From Armigeres subalbatus (Eukaryota; Arthropoda; Insecta; Diptera; Culicidae): a stretch of DNA of 64,000 bases. Numbering within the stretch: position 1 is the stretch's first letter; each line of letters starts with the position of its first letter. Under the pieces are notes generated by a model. It was given only the letters and a program-made list of their open reading frames with translations, searched no databases and was not told where the DNA came from. The stretch spans positions 419,876,283 to 419,940,282 of the forward strand of contig NC_085140.1 of NCBI RefSeq assembly GCF_024139115.2, read 5' to 3'. Of this stretch, positions 42,890 to 54,600 are shown in pieces. The translations under genes were made by a program, and so were the position numbers.

Positions 42890-43550
42890 CCAGCAGCAAA
42901 ATTAAATTTCCATGAAGGATTAGAAATTTTCCATAAAAAATAAAGAAATCAATATTTCCATAAAAAAATTAAAAATTTCCACAAAATTATCAATAAAGAC
43001 CAATACAATTTTTTTCATAAAATAAATATTTTTTTTCACAAAAACTTAAAAACTTTTCCATGAAAAAATCAGTAAAGAGCAATAAAGAAATATATAAAAA
43101 AAGCTCAAAATAATTTTCTTAAAGAAATATGAAAAATTCCATAAAAAAATACAAAAAAGCAACAAATCTGATAAAATTTTCCATGAACTTTAAACGCTTT
43201 TGAAAAAGGGGTCATCTATGGAAAAATACTCAGTTTTTTTTGGATTTTTTATATTTTTTATGGAATTTTTCATATTTTTTTATTGCTCTTTATTGATTTT
43301 TTCGTGGAAAGTTTTTAAGTTTTTTTGAAAAAAAAAAAATTTTGTTGAAAATTTTGTAATTTCTTATTGCTAATATTGATTTATTTATGAAAATTTAGTA
43401 TTTTTTTCGGGGAACATTTTGATTTATTTATGGAAAATGCAATTTTTGCTTCTAAAAGTGCCAATTTATTTTTGTTTTGTGGAAAATTCTTGATTGTTTA
43501 TGGAACATTTGCATTATTTGTGGACATTTTATTTTTATTAATTGCTCATG
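42890..43550. mobile_element. Foldback element C: AT-rich minisatellite arms
   Basis: The left half repeats words such as TTTTCCATAAAAAAAT and ATCAATAAAGACCAATA. The right half is the reverse complement (TTTTTATGGAATTTTTCATA, TTGCTCTTTATTGATTTTTT, CGTGGAAA). Centre near 43200. No protein. Confidence 0.78.
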
Positions 43551-43944
43551 GGGGAGGAATTCCACAAAATTCCTGAATGAGTGTTCCGGAGAATTTCTGT
43601 AGAAGCAATTCTTGTAGGCGAAATATTTATTTTTATTTATTCAATAGATTGCAATTGCATAGATAAAATGTCCCCTAAAACCAATTATTATACAAACATG
43701 GACAAAGTAAACTTATAATACTGGAATCAGAATACATAAGAAATACATCAACACAATAAAACAGGACTTAGCAATCTTCAGTTTTTGTGTTAATTTGTGC
43801 CTCGAAAGTATGCTGCGAAAAGTCGTTGTAGAGCAGCTGGCGATGGATTAAAATCAAAGAGATGGAACACTGCGTTGAAATTGGAATATCCCAGAGCTTC
43901 CCAGAGCAGGGGTTAACCTTTCCGTCCCCAACGTCTGTTTTTAG
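43551..43944. other. Short GGAATTCC-type fragment and unique DNA
   Basis: GAGGAATTCCACAAAATTCC and TTCCGGAGAATTTCTG near 43556-43600 are a fragment of the type-A minisatellite; the rest is AT-rich without a gene. Confidence 0.45.
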
Positions 43945-44459
43945 AGGCTTTCAAAATTCTAAACTGCTGTAAAAATCGCATTTCGTGACCGATTCTTTCG
44001 CAACAAGTTGCATTCCATGCGGATGGATCCCAATTTACGATTTATACTAGTTTTTAGGCTATCCATAGTACGGTTCCATAATTATTCCAAATTTCGTTGA
44101 AGTCAGTTGTCCTCGGAATAAGTGGACATTTACAAATTTAAGTCGAAACAAGTCGTGCGACACCTCGAACTTCATGATTTCACAAAGCAATGATGGGAAT
44201 AATATTTTTAGGACTCCTGGCCCACTCGGACTCGTGCGACACTTCAAACTTTATGATTTTACAAAGCAATGATGGGAATGATATTTTTAGGGTTCCTGGT
44301 CCACTCGGATCCATTCCGGCCACAATCCGGAGGACCTAAGGAATGGCCATTTTTTAAATTGATTCAAAATAGGTCGTGTGACACCTCAAGCTTCATGATT
44401 TCACGAAGCAATGATGGGAATGTTACAAGGGCGTTGCCAAAGGGGGCAGGTTGGGGCAA

Positions 44460-46660
44460 AACAACTCGAAAAATTTCGGGCTCAAGAATTTTCCTTGAAA
44501 CCCTTCTAGAAGCTCCCCTGGAAACTTCTAAATTTCTTCGGAAACTTATCCACAAAGTCCTCTGAATATCGTTCGAAAATCTTTCTCATGTAATTGTTTT
44601 TTCTCTTTATCTAGAAACCCCTCACTAAATATGTTTTTTTAAGAAATTCATAAGGAAATTCCTTGAAGCTTTCTTTTCTTCTCCAATTTTTCCTTCTAGA
44701 AATTTCTTTGGCTATTCTTCCAGAAAAATCTCCGACATTTCCTTCAGGAATACTTGTAAATCTATAAGAAATCCCTTCGGAAATTCTTTTAGGAACTTCT
44801 CCGGGCATTCCTCCAGGAACTCTTCCTTTAATTCCTCCAGGATAACTTTCAGGAGTTTTTCCGGGAATACCTCCATAAATTTAATAGCGAAATCCTCTAG
44901 GATTTCATTCTGGAATTACTTCAAAATATCCTTCAAGAATTCATCTAAAAATTTCTTTAGAAATTTCTCCAGGAATTCGTCCATGTATTTCCTCGGAAAT
45001 TCTTCCAGGTATATTCCCGGGAATTGCTTCAGGTACTTCTCCAGGAATTACTTCAGGAATTTCTCCCGCGGAATTGTCCTAGAATGCTTTCCGGACTTCA
45101 CTAGAAAATTACTCCAGAATTTCATTCGGATATTAATTTGAGAGTTCCTCCAAGATATCTTCCAAGAGTTCTTCCAGGAATTTCTTCAGAGCTAACCTCC
45201 GGGAATCCATCCGGTAATTTCTTCAGCATTTCATCTGGGAATCTGCATTAATTCCTCCTGGTATTTTTTCCGGGAATTCCTTCAGATATTTATCCAGAAA
45301 TTCCTTCATGAACTTCTCCAAGAATAAGTTCAGGACTTTTTTTGTAAGAATTCTTCCGGAAGTGCTTATGGGAGTTCCTCCGGGAGCTCCTCCAGGAGTT
45401 TTTCCAAGAGTTTCTGCGGGAATCCATCCAAGAACTTCACAGGGAATTTCTGGAGGATATATGGCAGGAATTTCACGGGAAATGGGATTTCGGAAGTTCC
45501 TCTAGAAATTCAACTTCGGGTATTCCAACGGCTGTTCCTCTGAAAATTCCTCCGGGAATTACAGCAGTAGCTTCTCCAGGAATTCATTCAGGCTTTTTTT
45601 GGGAATTTATCTACAAAATCCTCCATAAGTTCCTCGGAGAATTTCTTTGGTAGTTCCTCCGAGAGATCCTTTGAGAATTCTTCCAGTAGTTCCTCCTGGA
45701 ATTCTTACGGAAGTTTATTTGGGAGTTCATCCAGGAGTTTTTACGAGAGTTACTCTAGAAATTCTTTCTGTAGTTTTTTAAGAAATTCCTCCAGAAGTTC
45801 CACCGGAAGTTCCTCCAAAACTTCCTCTGATTATTTCTCCGGAAATTCCTCCAGAAATTCCTCCGGAAATTAATCCAGGAGTTCCTTCTGAGAGGAACAC
45901 TCGGAAGAACTGCCGGTGAAATTTCCGGAGGAATGCTCATAGAAACTGCCGGTGGATCTTCCGGAGAAATTCCCGTAGGAACTACCGGAGGAGCTCCCGT
46001 AAGAACTCCCGGAGCAATTTCAGGAGGAACTCCTAGAAGAATTCTTAGAGGAACTCCCAGAGAAACTATTGGAAAAACATTGGGAGGAATTTCCAGCAAA
46101 ATTTCTGAAGAAGGCCCAAATGATTTCCTGAAAAAAACCCTGCATGATTTCCTAGAAGAGCTACTGGTTGAACTCCCGGAGGAGCTCCCAGATAACCACC
46201 CGGATTAATTGCTTGTGGAATTCCCGGAGGAACTCTCGGAGGAATTCTTGAAATAACTTCCGGAGAAATTTCTGAAAAAAAAACTCCAGGGAGAATATTC
46301 AAATGAACCCCCGAAGGAACTGCCAGTGAAACTACCAGAAGAATTCACGGAAAAATTCTTGGATAATTCATCTTATAGACAAATCTCGTCTAGCTGAAAC
46401 CTTTCTAGGGGTTTGTAACTGAATCATCATCATCATCAGAGGTCCTCCCGGAGAATTCCTTGAGGAGCTCCCAGAGAAATTCTCGGTGGAGCTTCTGGAG
46501 GATGTTCTATATAAATTCCTGAAGAAGCCTAAATGAATTCCAGAAAGAAAACTTGAATGAATTCCCGGAGGCAATTCTGGAGAAATTCCCGTAAGAATTT
46601 TCAGAGGAACCCCCGGAATAATTCTCAGAAAAAAAAATCCTGCAGGAACTCTTTGAGAAA
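44460..46660. repeat. Degenerate GGAATTCC/CCTCCAGG minisatellite, two opposed halves
   Basis: Same basic words as the array at 21325-24965 (TTCCTCCAGGAATTC) but far more diverged. Orientation flips near 45890, where CAGGAGTTCCTTCTGAG meets AGGAACACTCGGAAG. Confidence 0.82.
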
Positions 46661-47012
46661 CTATGTAAAATCATGAAGTTTGAGGTGTCGCACGACCTAT
46701 TTTGAATCAATTTAGTAAATGGCCATTCCGTAGGTCCTCCGGATTATGGCCGGAATGGATCCAAGTGGGCCAGGAACCCTAAAAATATCATTCCCGTCAT
46801 TGCTTTGTAAAATCATGAAGTTTGAAGTGTCGCACGACCTATTTTGAATCAATTTAGAAAACGGCCATTCCGTAGGTCCCCAGAATGTGACCGATGTGGC
46901 CAGATTGAGTCCGAGTGGGCCAGGAGTCCTAAAAATATCATTCCCATCATTGCTTTGTGAAATCATGAAGTTTGAGGTGTCGCACGACCTGTTTTGACTT
47001 AAAATTGTAAAT

Positions 47013-47460
47013 TAGCATTAGCATTAGCATTAGCATTGAGCATTTCGCACAAATTCGTAGGTGGTACAAGCCAAGACTATTGTATGAGAGTAGTATCACT
47101 TTCATCCGTTACCACAGATATTGATTTGGGACTAATCGCTATCTTTTAGATGGAAGCAATGCACTCTCCAATAGTCGAGATCTGTCCTGGCCACGTCCTT
47201 GCGAATGCTGAGGAAGGAAGGATGGTTAGTTGGACACCTACTTAAGAAAGATGCAGAGAACTCTACAACCTCTCATAGGTGCCACGGGAGGTTTTGGGAT
47301 TGTGTGGAAGGTTACAACAGTAGGAATCGTTTTGGTAGAACGTGAAACACGGAAAGAACTAAGATAGAAATACAAAGTAGGAAAGGGACGAGCCTGGAAT
47401 TGAACCCACGACCTCCTGCTTATAAGGCAGAAGTGGTAGTCACTAGACCACCGAGCTCGT
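47013..47460 (-). mobile_element. SINE with tRNA-Ile(UAU)-like head, inserted in foldback D
   Basis: Head at the right: GACGAGCTCGGTGGTCTAGT and GGTTCAATTCC with the perfect acceptor stem GACGAGC/GCTCGTC and anticodon loop CTTATAA. It ends at the left in four ATGCTA repeats. A 24-bp exact target duplication (46989-47012 and 47461-47484, starting CTGTTTTGACTT) surrounds it. Too diverged in the T arm to call a working tRNA gene. Confidence 0.88.
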
Positions 47461-47673
47461 CTGTTTTGACTTAAAATTGTAAATGGCCACTTTTTCCGGG
47501 GACAACTGACCCCAACGGAATCTGGAATAATTCTAGAACCGTACTGTGGATAGCCTCGAAACTAGTATAAAGGAAAAACTGGGATCCATCCGGATGGAAT
47601 GCAACTTGTTGCGAAAGAATCGGGCAAGAAATGCGGTTTTTACAGCAGTTTAGATTTTTGAAAGGCCTCCACT

Positions 47674-47944
47674 AGAAACGAATCCACTATCTCATTATAC
47701 GTAAATCTACGTTCATTTGTGGTCGTGTTTTTGATTACAACCTTCTACTTTTTCCCTGCCTGTCCTGATGCGTTGAGACTGTCTGAACGCATTGGGTTCA
47801 CGAAATGGTAATATAAAACTAGCAAATGTCAGCATGCAAATTCAGAACTTCAATTCTATCATCAATTTCCAGTGTGATAGAATTTCTCTCACGTTATCAG
47901 TCCAAACTATTTAAAGTGTGAAGAAAATTATTTTGAGCTTTTTA
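47674..47944. other. Unique spacer, nothing seen
   Basis: AT-rich DNA between two foldback elements. Confidence 0.4.
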
Positions 47945-48190
47945 GTGGAATGTCTTCACTTGTCATAAGACGAGTTTGTACAATCCCATTGAATTCCACC
48001 ACTTATTGTATCTTGACAGATACGTATTTCGACCTTAACAGTAAGGCCGTCTTCAGTGCCTCGTGAGTCGAGTAAAGTACGAAACACTGAAGACGGCCTT
48101 ACTGTTGAGGTCGAAATACGTATCTGTCAAGATACAATTAAGTGGTGGAATTCAATGGGATTGTACAAACTCGTCTTATGACAAGTATTT
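47945..48190. mobile_element. Foldback MITE with arms of about 120 bp
   Basis: Left arm AGTGGAATGTCTTCACTTGT ... AGTAAGGCCGTCTTCAGTGC; right arm ACTGAAGACGGCCTTACTGT ... TACAAACTCGTCTTATGACA. Both hold GATACGTATTTCGACC or its complement. A single arm is at 27028-27165. Confidence 0.9.
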
Positions 48191-48219
48191 AAAGTGCCAA
48201 AGAGACACAGACAATCAAG

Positions 48220-48487
48220 ATTTGCTTCGTAAAGGATTTGTCCATGGCGTCCGGATTAAGGTACGAGGTTGAAACCGTAGAAATTGGACCGCGGGAATTT
48301 CATTCGACATTTTCGAGCCAAGCACATAGAGCTCAGCCGCGTGCGTGAATTACTAAAGGACGATGAAAATGGATACAGGGTGGATGCGAAAAAGCGGCAA
48401 TTATGCAAAGTACACGTTGCCATTGATCATCAAACCGTAGCGGAGCTACCAATCAGCATGACAGGAGTTGAAGGTGTCCCTGTCTAA
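48220..48487 (+). pseudogene. Possible BED-finger/transposase-like remnant
   Basis: A 67-codon frame from 48284 contains RGNFIRHFRAKHIEL, resembling the C-terminal half of a BED-type zinc finger as found in hAT transposases and ZBED proteins. The preceding cysteine pair is not in frame. Downstream, 48690-49100 has short peptides (STYYVDKHLSALR, DRFVIKCLRSMKSF) in other frames that could belong to the same decayed gene. Weak evidence. Confidence 0.3.
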
Positions 48488-50924
48488 AAAGTGAACACGG
48501 AAAATAATAATGAAGCACCTCGACGTCTGCGCAAAACAAGTAAAAATGGAAAAAGTACCAGGTAACCTGCTTTCATTAAAAATTGATTCCGCTTCTCGTT
48601 ACGAGCGACACGTTTTAGGCAATAATATCCTGTTTTGGAATGGTGCAGATGTGGTCAATCACACCCTGCCTATGTCTGTATGATTTATTGAATTATGATG
48701 CCAGAGTTGGAGCCCTCCACATACTACGTGGACAAGCATTTATCAGCCTTAAGGTAGGCAATTATCATTGAGAACCACTTTTAAACAAATATAGCAGATG
48801 ATATCGAGAAAGGCATTTCCTCTTGGATTTTCTAATCATTTCTTATAGACAGATTTGTTATCAAGTGTTTGAGGTCGATGAAAAGTTTCTGCATGATATT
48901 TTGCTGCCAATTCCTCATCAAGGCAAAGTTCCTAATAATAGTGACATGATATAAATCGTGATAATCAACATCTTCGGGAGTCTCGCTGTGTCCGGTGTTC
49001 CATCCGGACTGTCAATGTTCACTAACTTTCTGGCAGTGGTGTCCTTGAAAGGATAGAACCAGACCAAAAAGCTTTCATAAATAACCGTTTAAAGAAAGGA
49101 ACTACGGTCGGCTCGAAAATCCCAGAAAAATTGCTTACGTAAGTGAGTCATCTTTCGAGGAATTGCTTCTCATTGTTATTTTCAACTTTCTTCGCAGTTA
49201 TTTTCGATTCATAACAAAACAAGACACCATTTCGATCTTTTCGTATCAGACAAACTCTGTTCAATCCGTTGAACGGTATTGGTGCTTTCTCGTTTTTTTA
49301 TAAACAGTAAATGAGTTTCTCTCGGAGGAACTACACGACGAGAAAGGCAATATCACCGCTAGGTAGATTAATTAGAGTAGCAAAACTTTTTTCTTAGTTT
49401 TGATGGGGAAGACGAAGGTATACTTGCCACACGCAATAAATCCTGCCTGTCGGCTGGACAGACGTAGAAAGACGAATTGGTCGACATCATCCTACACACG
49501 ATCGCAATATACAGCCCCTCGCCGTAATTGATGACATCAAAAGAAGTCATTCATCTTTCATTCGGTGTCAGAAGAGCGATGTCCGTTTACCATTTTGAGT
49601 GGGGGACTACTAAGTGGCGCTTGTTAAAGTTTTTATTCACTTGCAGAATCCGTTCGCTAAACTGTTTTAGCAGACCTGCGAGGTTGATCTCAAATCCCCG
49701 TGGCCTTTTAGTTATATCACCGAATTCAGTCTCATTCAAAAGTGGATAATTTTTTCCTCTATCCCACCCAAAAGATCCCATTCAATCCGCAACTATTTGA
49801 TGTTGGTGTGATAGACAATGTCAGCCATTCAGCTACTAATCTCCATCTTCGGAACGGTTCAGGTACAGCGGTCCTTTAGAAGAGTAATAGCTCTTCTTTG
49901 ATCACGCAAACACTCCGTCGTGACTTGTCCGAGCTTTGGCAAAGTCCGTGTATTTTCTATTTACCAAACGACTTAATAGCTAACAACAACAAATCCATGG
50001 CACCGAACAACCTGGCATATAAATCTTCCTGCGATAGTAACCGGCCGATACCGAAGACCCCAAGAATATTATGAGAAAGCATCGCTGGACCACAAACAAG
50101 CAGTGGATCGCAACATCTCATATCTGTCAAAACTGATCACGATCGACATGGGACCGAACTCGCGAATCACGCGCAAACCAGACCCAGAAGAGATGGCAAA
50201 CGCTAATAATATTTGAGCCCCTTTCAGCACATGCAGCGAAACGAGTAGGAGGAGGTTGACTGGCGAAAATCTAAGATCACGATCCGGTCCGATTCACAGT
50301 GCAAATAGTGCGCATCAGATTAGGCTCGAGTTTATAGCTGCATCACGCAAAAGTTGGCGCGCAAATTAGAAGCCAATTGGTATTTGCGGTATTGCAGACG
50401 GTTGGCTTGCGGTGGCGTTAAGGCGGTCGAGCGGACCCAGCTTCCAGGTTATAGGTTAGGTTGGTACGGTACAGTAGGAGAAACCCACCGTTGAAGAGGA
50501 ATTTCTGCCGGCAGCTACGGAGGAATCCGTTTTGGGTGCACGGCCGGCTTGGCGAGCGCACACGCAACATCGGCTGTCTGTGGGTTAGATTGACATGGCG
50601 AGATTAGATTTCGTGCCGGTGCCGATATAACGGGGGCGCTTTTGGTCCAGCAGGTGCCTTAAATAGCAGACTAGATTATCGGTAATTATGGATTTATTTA
50701 ACGAATTGGCATAATCGAACAGTTGGAATCGCATGATTAATTCAATGTCTTCGGCATAATACGCCTTTTCGAAGATTTTTATGAACGGAAGATAAGTTAT
50801 TTAATTAACGTTGCATCTTTTCGTAAATTCGTTACGGATGTGAGCTTTTCATCGGCAGAGTAATAACAAATCACAAAAAAAAACTAAGTGGAAAGGAAAG
50901 CTTTTCAGGACTCATTGGTTTTGA
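48488..50924. other. Mostly unique DNA, no supported gene
   Basis: Short frames on both strands (49368-49550, 49528-49749, 49587-49781) overlap one another and match nothing I know. 50220-50900 is GC-richer unique sequence without open frames; it could be regulatory, but no site is recognisable. Confidence 0.45.
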
Positions 50925-51640
50925 ACTGGATTGGGTCTCGATTAAATTTGGTTTGGATTTGGATTGAATTTGGATTGGATTTCAATTGGATTTGGATTAG
51001 ATAGGATGTAGATTGGATTGGAATTGGATATAGATTGCATATGGATTGTATTAAATTTGGATTTGTATTGAATTTGGAGTTGAATTCAGATTGGATTCGG
51101 ACTGGATTGGGTTTCGATTAAACTTGGATGGGAGTTGGATTGTGATTGAATTTGAATTTGATTGAAAGTAAATTGGATTTGGATTTGAATTCGGATTTGG
51201 ATTGGATTTGAATTTAATTTAGAATGGATTGCAATTGGATTTGGATCGACTTTGAATTGGATGTAGATTGTATATAAATTGTATTGATATTGGATTGGAT
51301 TTGAATTGGATTCCGGTTGAATTTGGATTGGTTTTGGATTGAATTTGTATTGGTTTTGGATTGGATTTGGATTGGTTTTGGATTCAATTTGGATTGGTTT
51401 TGGATTGAATTTGGATTGGTTTTGGATTGGTTTTTATTGGATTTTGGATTAGATTTGGACTGCATTTGGATTGGATTTGGATTGGATTTGGATTGGATTT
51501 GGATTGGATTTGGATTAGATTTGGACTGCATTTGGACTGCATTTGGATTGGATTTGAATTGGATTTGGATTGGATTTGGATTGGATTTGGATTATATTTG
51601 GACTGCATATGGACTGCATTTGGATTGGATTTGAACTGAC
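50925..51640 (+). repeat. Short-period satellite, TTTGGATTGGA words
   Basis: Tandem TTGGATTTGGA/TTGGATTGGAT words of 5-6 bp in 11-12 bp units, degenerate at the left and regular from 51340 to 51600. Open frames on both strands (e.g. SNPNPIQIQ repeats) are artefacts. Confidence 0.93.
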
Positions 51641-54600
51641 CTGGATTGACCGACTGGATCTGACTGGACTGGATTTGGACTGATCTTGACTGACCTGATC
51701 TGACTGGACTGGATCTGGATTGACCTGGACTGACCTGGACTGACTGGATCTGGACTGATTTGACTGACTTGGACTGATCTGGATCGACCTGACTGGATTG
51801 GACCAGACCTGACTGGATCTTGACTGACCTGGACTGGATCTGGACTGATCTGACTGATCTGACTGACCTGGACTGGATCTGGACTGACTGACCGACTTGG
51901 ACTGACTGACCTGACTGACTGACTGATCCCGCCGAACCTGAACTGGTTTGGATCGAACCTGGTACTGGCTCTGGACTGATCTGGACTGGCCTTTAGATCC
52001 AACCTGGACTGGTTTTGGACTGAACCTGACTGGCCTGACTGGCTCTCATTGATCTTTGGATCAGATCTGGACCGCACTCTGGACTGGATCTGGACTGGAC
52101 CTGGACTGGATCTGGACTGAAACTGGGACTGACTGACCTGACTGACTGGACCGACCTGACTAGATCTGGACCGCACTTGACTGGATCTGAACCGACCTGG
52201 ACTGACCTGACCGACTGGACTGACCTTGGACCTGGATCTTGACCGATCTGGACTGATCTGGACTGACCTGGACTGACCTGGACTGGATCTGGACTGGATC
52301 TGGACTGACCTGACCGATCTGGACTGGACCTGGACTGATCTTGGACTGGATCTGGACTGGATCTGGACTGATCTTGACTGGATCGACTGGATCTGACTGA
52401 CTGGACCTGGACTGGATCTGGACTGACCTGGACTGACCAACTGGATCTGACTGACCGACTGGACTGGACTGGACTTGACCGACCTGACCGACCTGACTGG
52501 ACTGGACCTGGACTGACCTTGGACCGACCTGACTGGATCTGGACTGGACTCTGACTGGATCTGACTGATCTGGACTGACCTGACCGGATCTGGACTGACT
52601 GGACTGGACCTGGATCTGGACACCTGGACCGACCTTGGACTGGATCTGACTGATCTGACTGACCGACTGATCTGACTGACTCTGGACTGACCTGACCGAT
52701 CTGGACTGGATCTGGACTGGATCTGGACTGACTGGACTGATCTGGACTGATCTGGACTGACCTGGACTGACTGATCTGGACTGGATCGGACTGGACCTGA
52801 CTGACTCTTGGACTGGATCTGACTGATCTGGACTGGATCTGACTGGATCTGGACTGACCTGACTGGACTGGATCGACTGGACTGGATTGACTGGACTGGA
52901 CTGGACCTTGGACTGGACCTGGACTGGATCTGGACTGGATCTGGACTGGATCTGACTGGACCTGGACTGACCTGGACTGACTTGACCTGACTTGACTGGA
53001 TTTGGACCGACCTGGACTGGATCTGACCAATTTTGACTGGATTTGACTGATCTGACTGGATCCTGGACTGGACTGACTGGATCTGGACTGGATCGGACTG
53101 ACCTGACTGGATCTGGACTGACCTGGACTGGATCTGACCGACCTTGACTGGATCTGGACTGGATCTGACTGAACTGACTGGATCTGGACTGACCTGGACT
53201 GACTGACTGGATCTGGACTGACTGGACTGACCGACCTTGGACTTGACTGGATCTGACCTGATCGGATCTGGACTGACTTGACTGGACCTTGGACTGACCT
53301 GGACTGACCTGGACTGATCTGGACTGGATCTGGACTGGACCTGGACTGATCTTGACCGATCTGGACTGACCTGGACTGACTGGACTGGATCTGGACTGAC
53401 CTGGACTGACCTGACCGACCTGGACTGGACCTGGACTGGACCTGGACTGGATCTGGACTGACCTGACTGGATCTGGACCGATCTGGACTGATCTGACTGG
53501 ATCTTGGACCGACCTGGACTGACCTGACTGGATCTGGACTGGATCTGACCGACCTGACTGACTGGATCTTGGACTGGATCTGGACTGGATCTGGACTGGA
53601 TCTGGACTGATCTGGACTGATCGGACTGACCTGACTGGATCTGACTGGACTGACTGATCTGGACTGGATCTGGACTGACCTGGACTGACCTGGACTGGAT
53701 CTGACTGATCTGACTGGATCTGGACTGATCTGGACTGGATCTGACTGACTTGACTGGATCTGACTGGACCTGGACTGGATCTGACCGACTTGACTGATCT
53801 GGACTGGATCTGACTGACCTGACCGACCTGGACTGGATCTGGACTGATCTGGACTGACCTGGACTGGATCTGACCGATTGACTGACTCGACTGGATCTGG
53901 ACTGACCGGACTTGGATCTGGACTGGATCTGACTGGATCTGACTGACTGGACTGGATCTGGACTGGATCTGGACTGACCTGACTGACTGGACTGACCTGA
54001 CCGACCTGGACTGATCTGGACTGGATCTGGACTGACCTGGACTGACTTGGACTGGACCTGACTGACCTGGACTGACCTGGACTGGACCTGACTGACCTGA
54101 CTGATCTGACTGACTGGATCTGACTGACCTGGACTGGATCTGGACTGATCTGGACTCGATCTGGACTGATCTGGACTGACCTGGACTGGATCGACTGATC
54201 TGGACTGGATCTGGACTGGATCTGACTGGATCTGACTGACCGATCTGGACTGGATTCCCGACCTTGGACTGGATCTGGACCTGACTGATCTGGACTGACC
54301 TGGACTGACTCTGACTGACCTGACTGACCTGACTGGACCTGGACTGGACTGACCTGACTGGACCTGGACTGGACCTGGACTGGATCTGGACTGACTGGAC
54401 TGATCTGGACTGACCTGACTGACCTGGACTGGATCTGGACTGACCTGGACTGGATCTGGACTGGACCTGGACTGACCTGGACTGGACTCGACTGACCTGG
54501 ACTGGATCTGGACTGACTGGACTGACCTTGACTGACTGGACCGATCTGGACTGACTTGACCTGACTGATCTGGACCGACTGACCGACCTGGACTGATCTG

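Larger units (their letters stand above)
43945..47673. mobile_element. Giant foldback element D with degenerate minisatellite core
   Basis: Outer arms: 43945-44450 reads CTAAACTGCTGTAAAAATCG, AACAAGTTGCATTCCATGCG, GGTTCCATAATTATTCC, GTCGTGCGACACCTC(G/A)A, CAAAGCAATGATGGGAAT. The same sequence in reverse complement runs from 46665 to 47673. Between lies a diverged TTCCTCCAGGAATT minisatellite, in one orientation from 44460 to about 45890 and the other from 45890 to 46660. The CAAAGCAATGATGGGAAT block recurs two to three times in each arm. The right arm is interrupted by a SINE. No coding capacity. Confidence 0.8.

Noticed and set aside
47380..47460. A functional tRNA-Ile gene
   Set aside because: Acceptor stem is perfect but the T arm is degenerate, and the sequence is the head of a 448-bp insertion with a target duplication, so it is a SINE.
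50925..51640. Low-complexity peptides (NPIQIQSKSNPN) as a prion-like protein
   Set aside because: Frames exist on both strands over the TTGGATTTGGA satellite and have no flanking gene structure.
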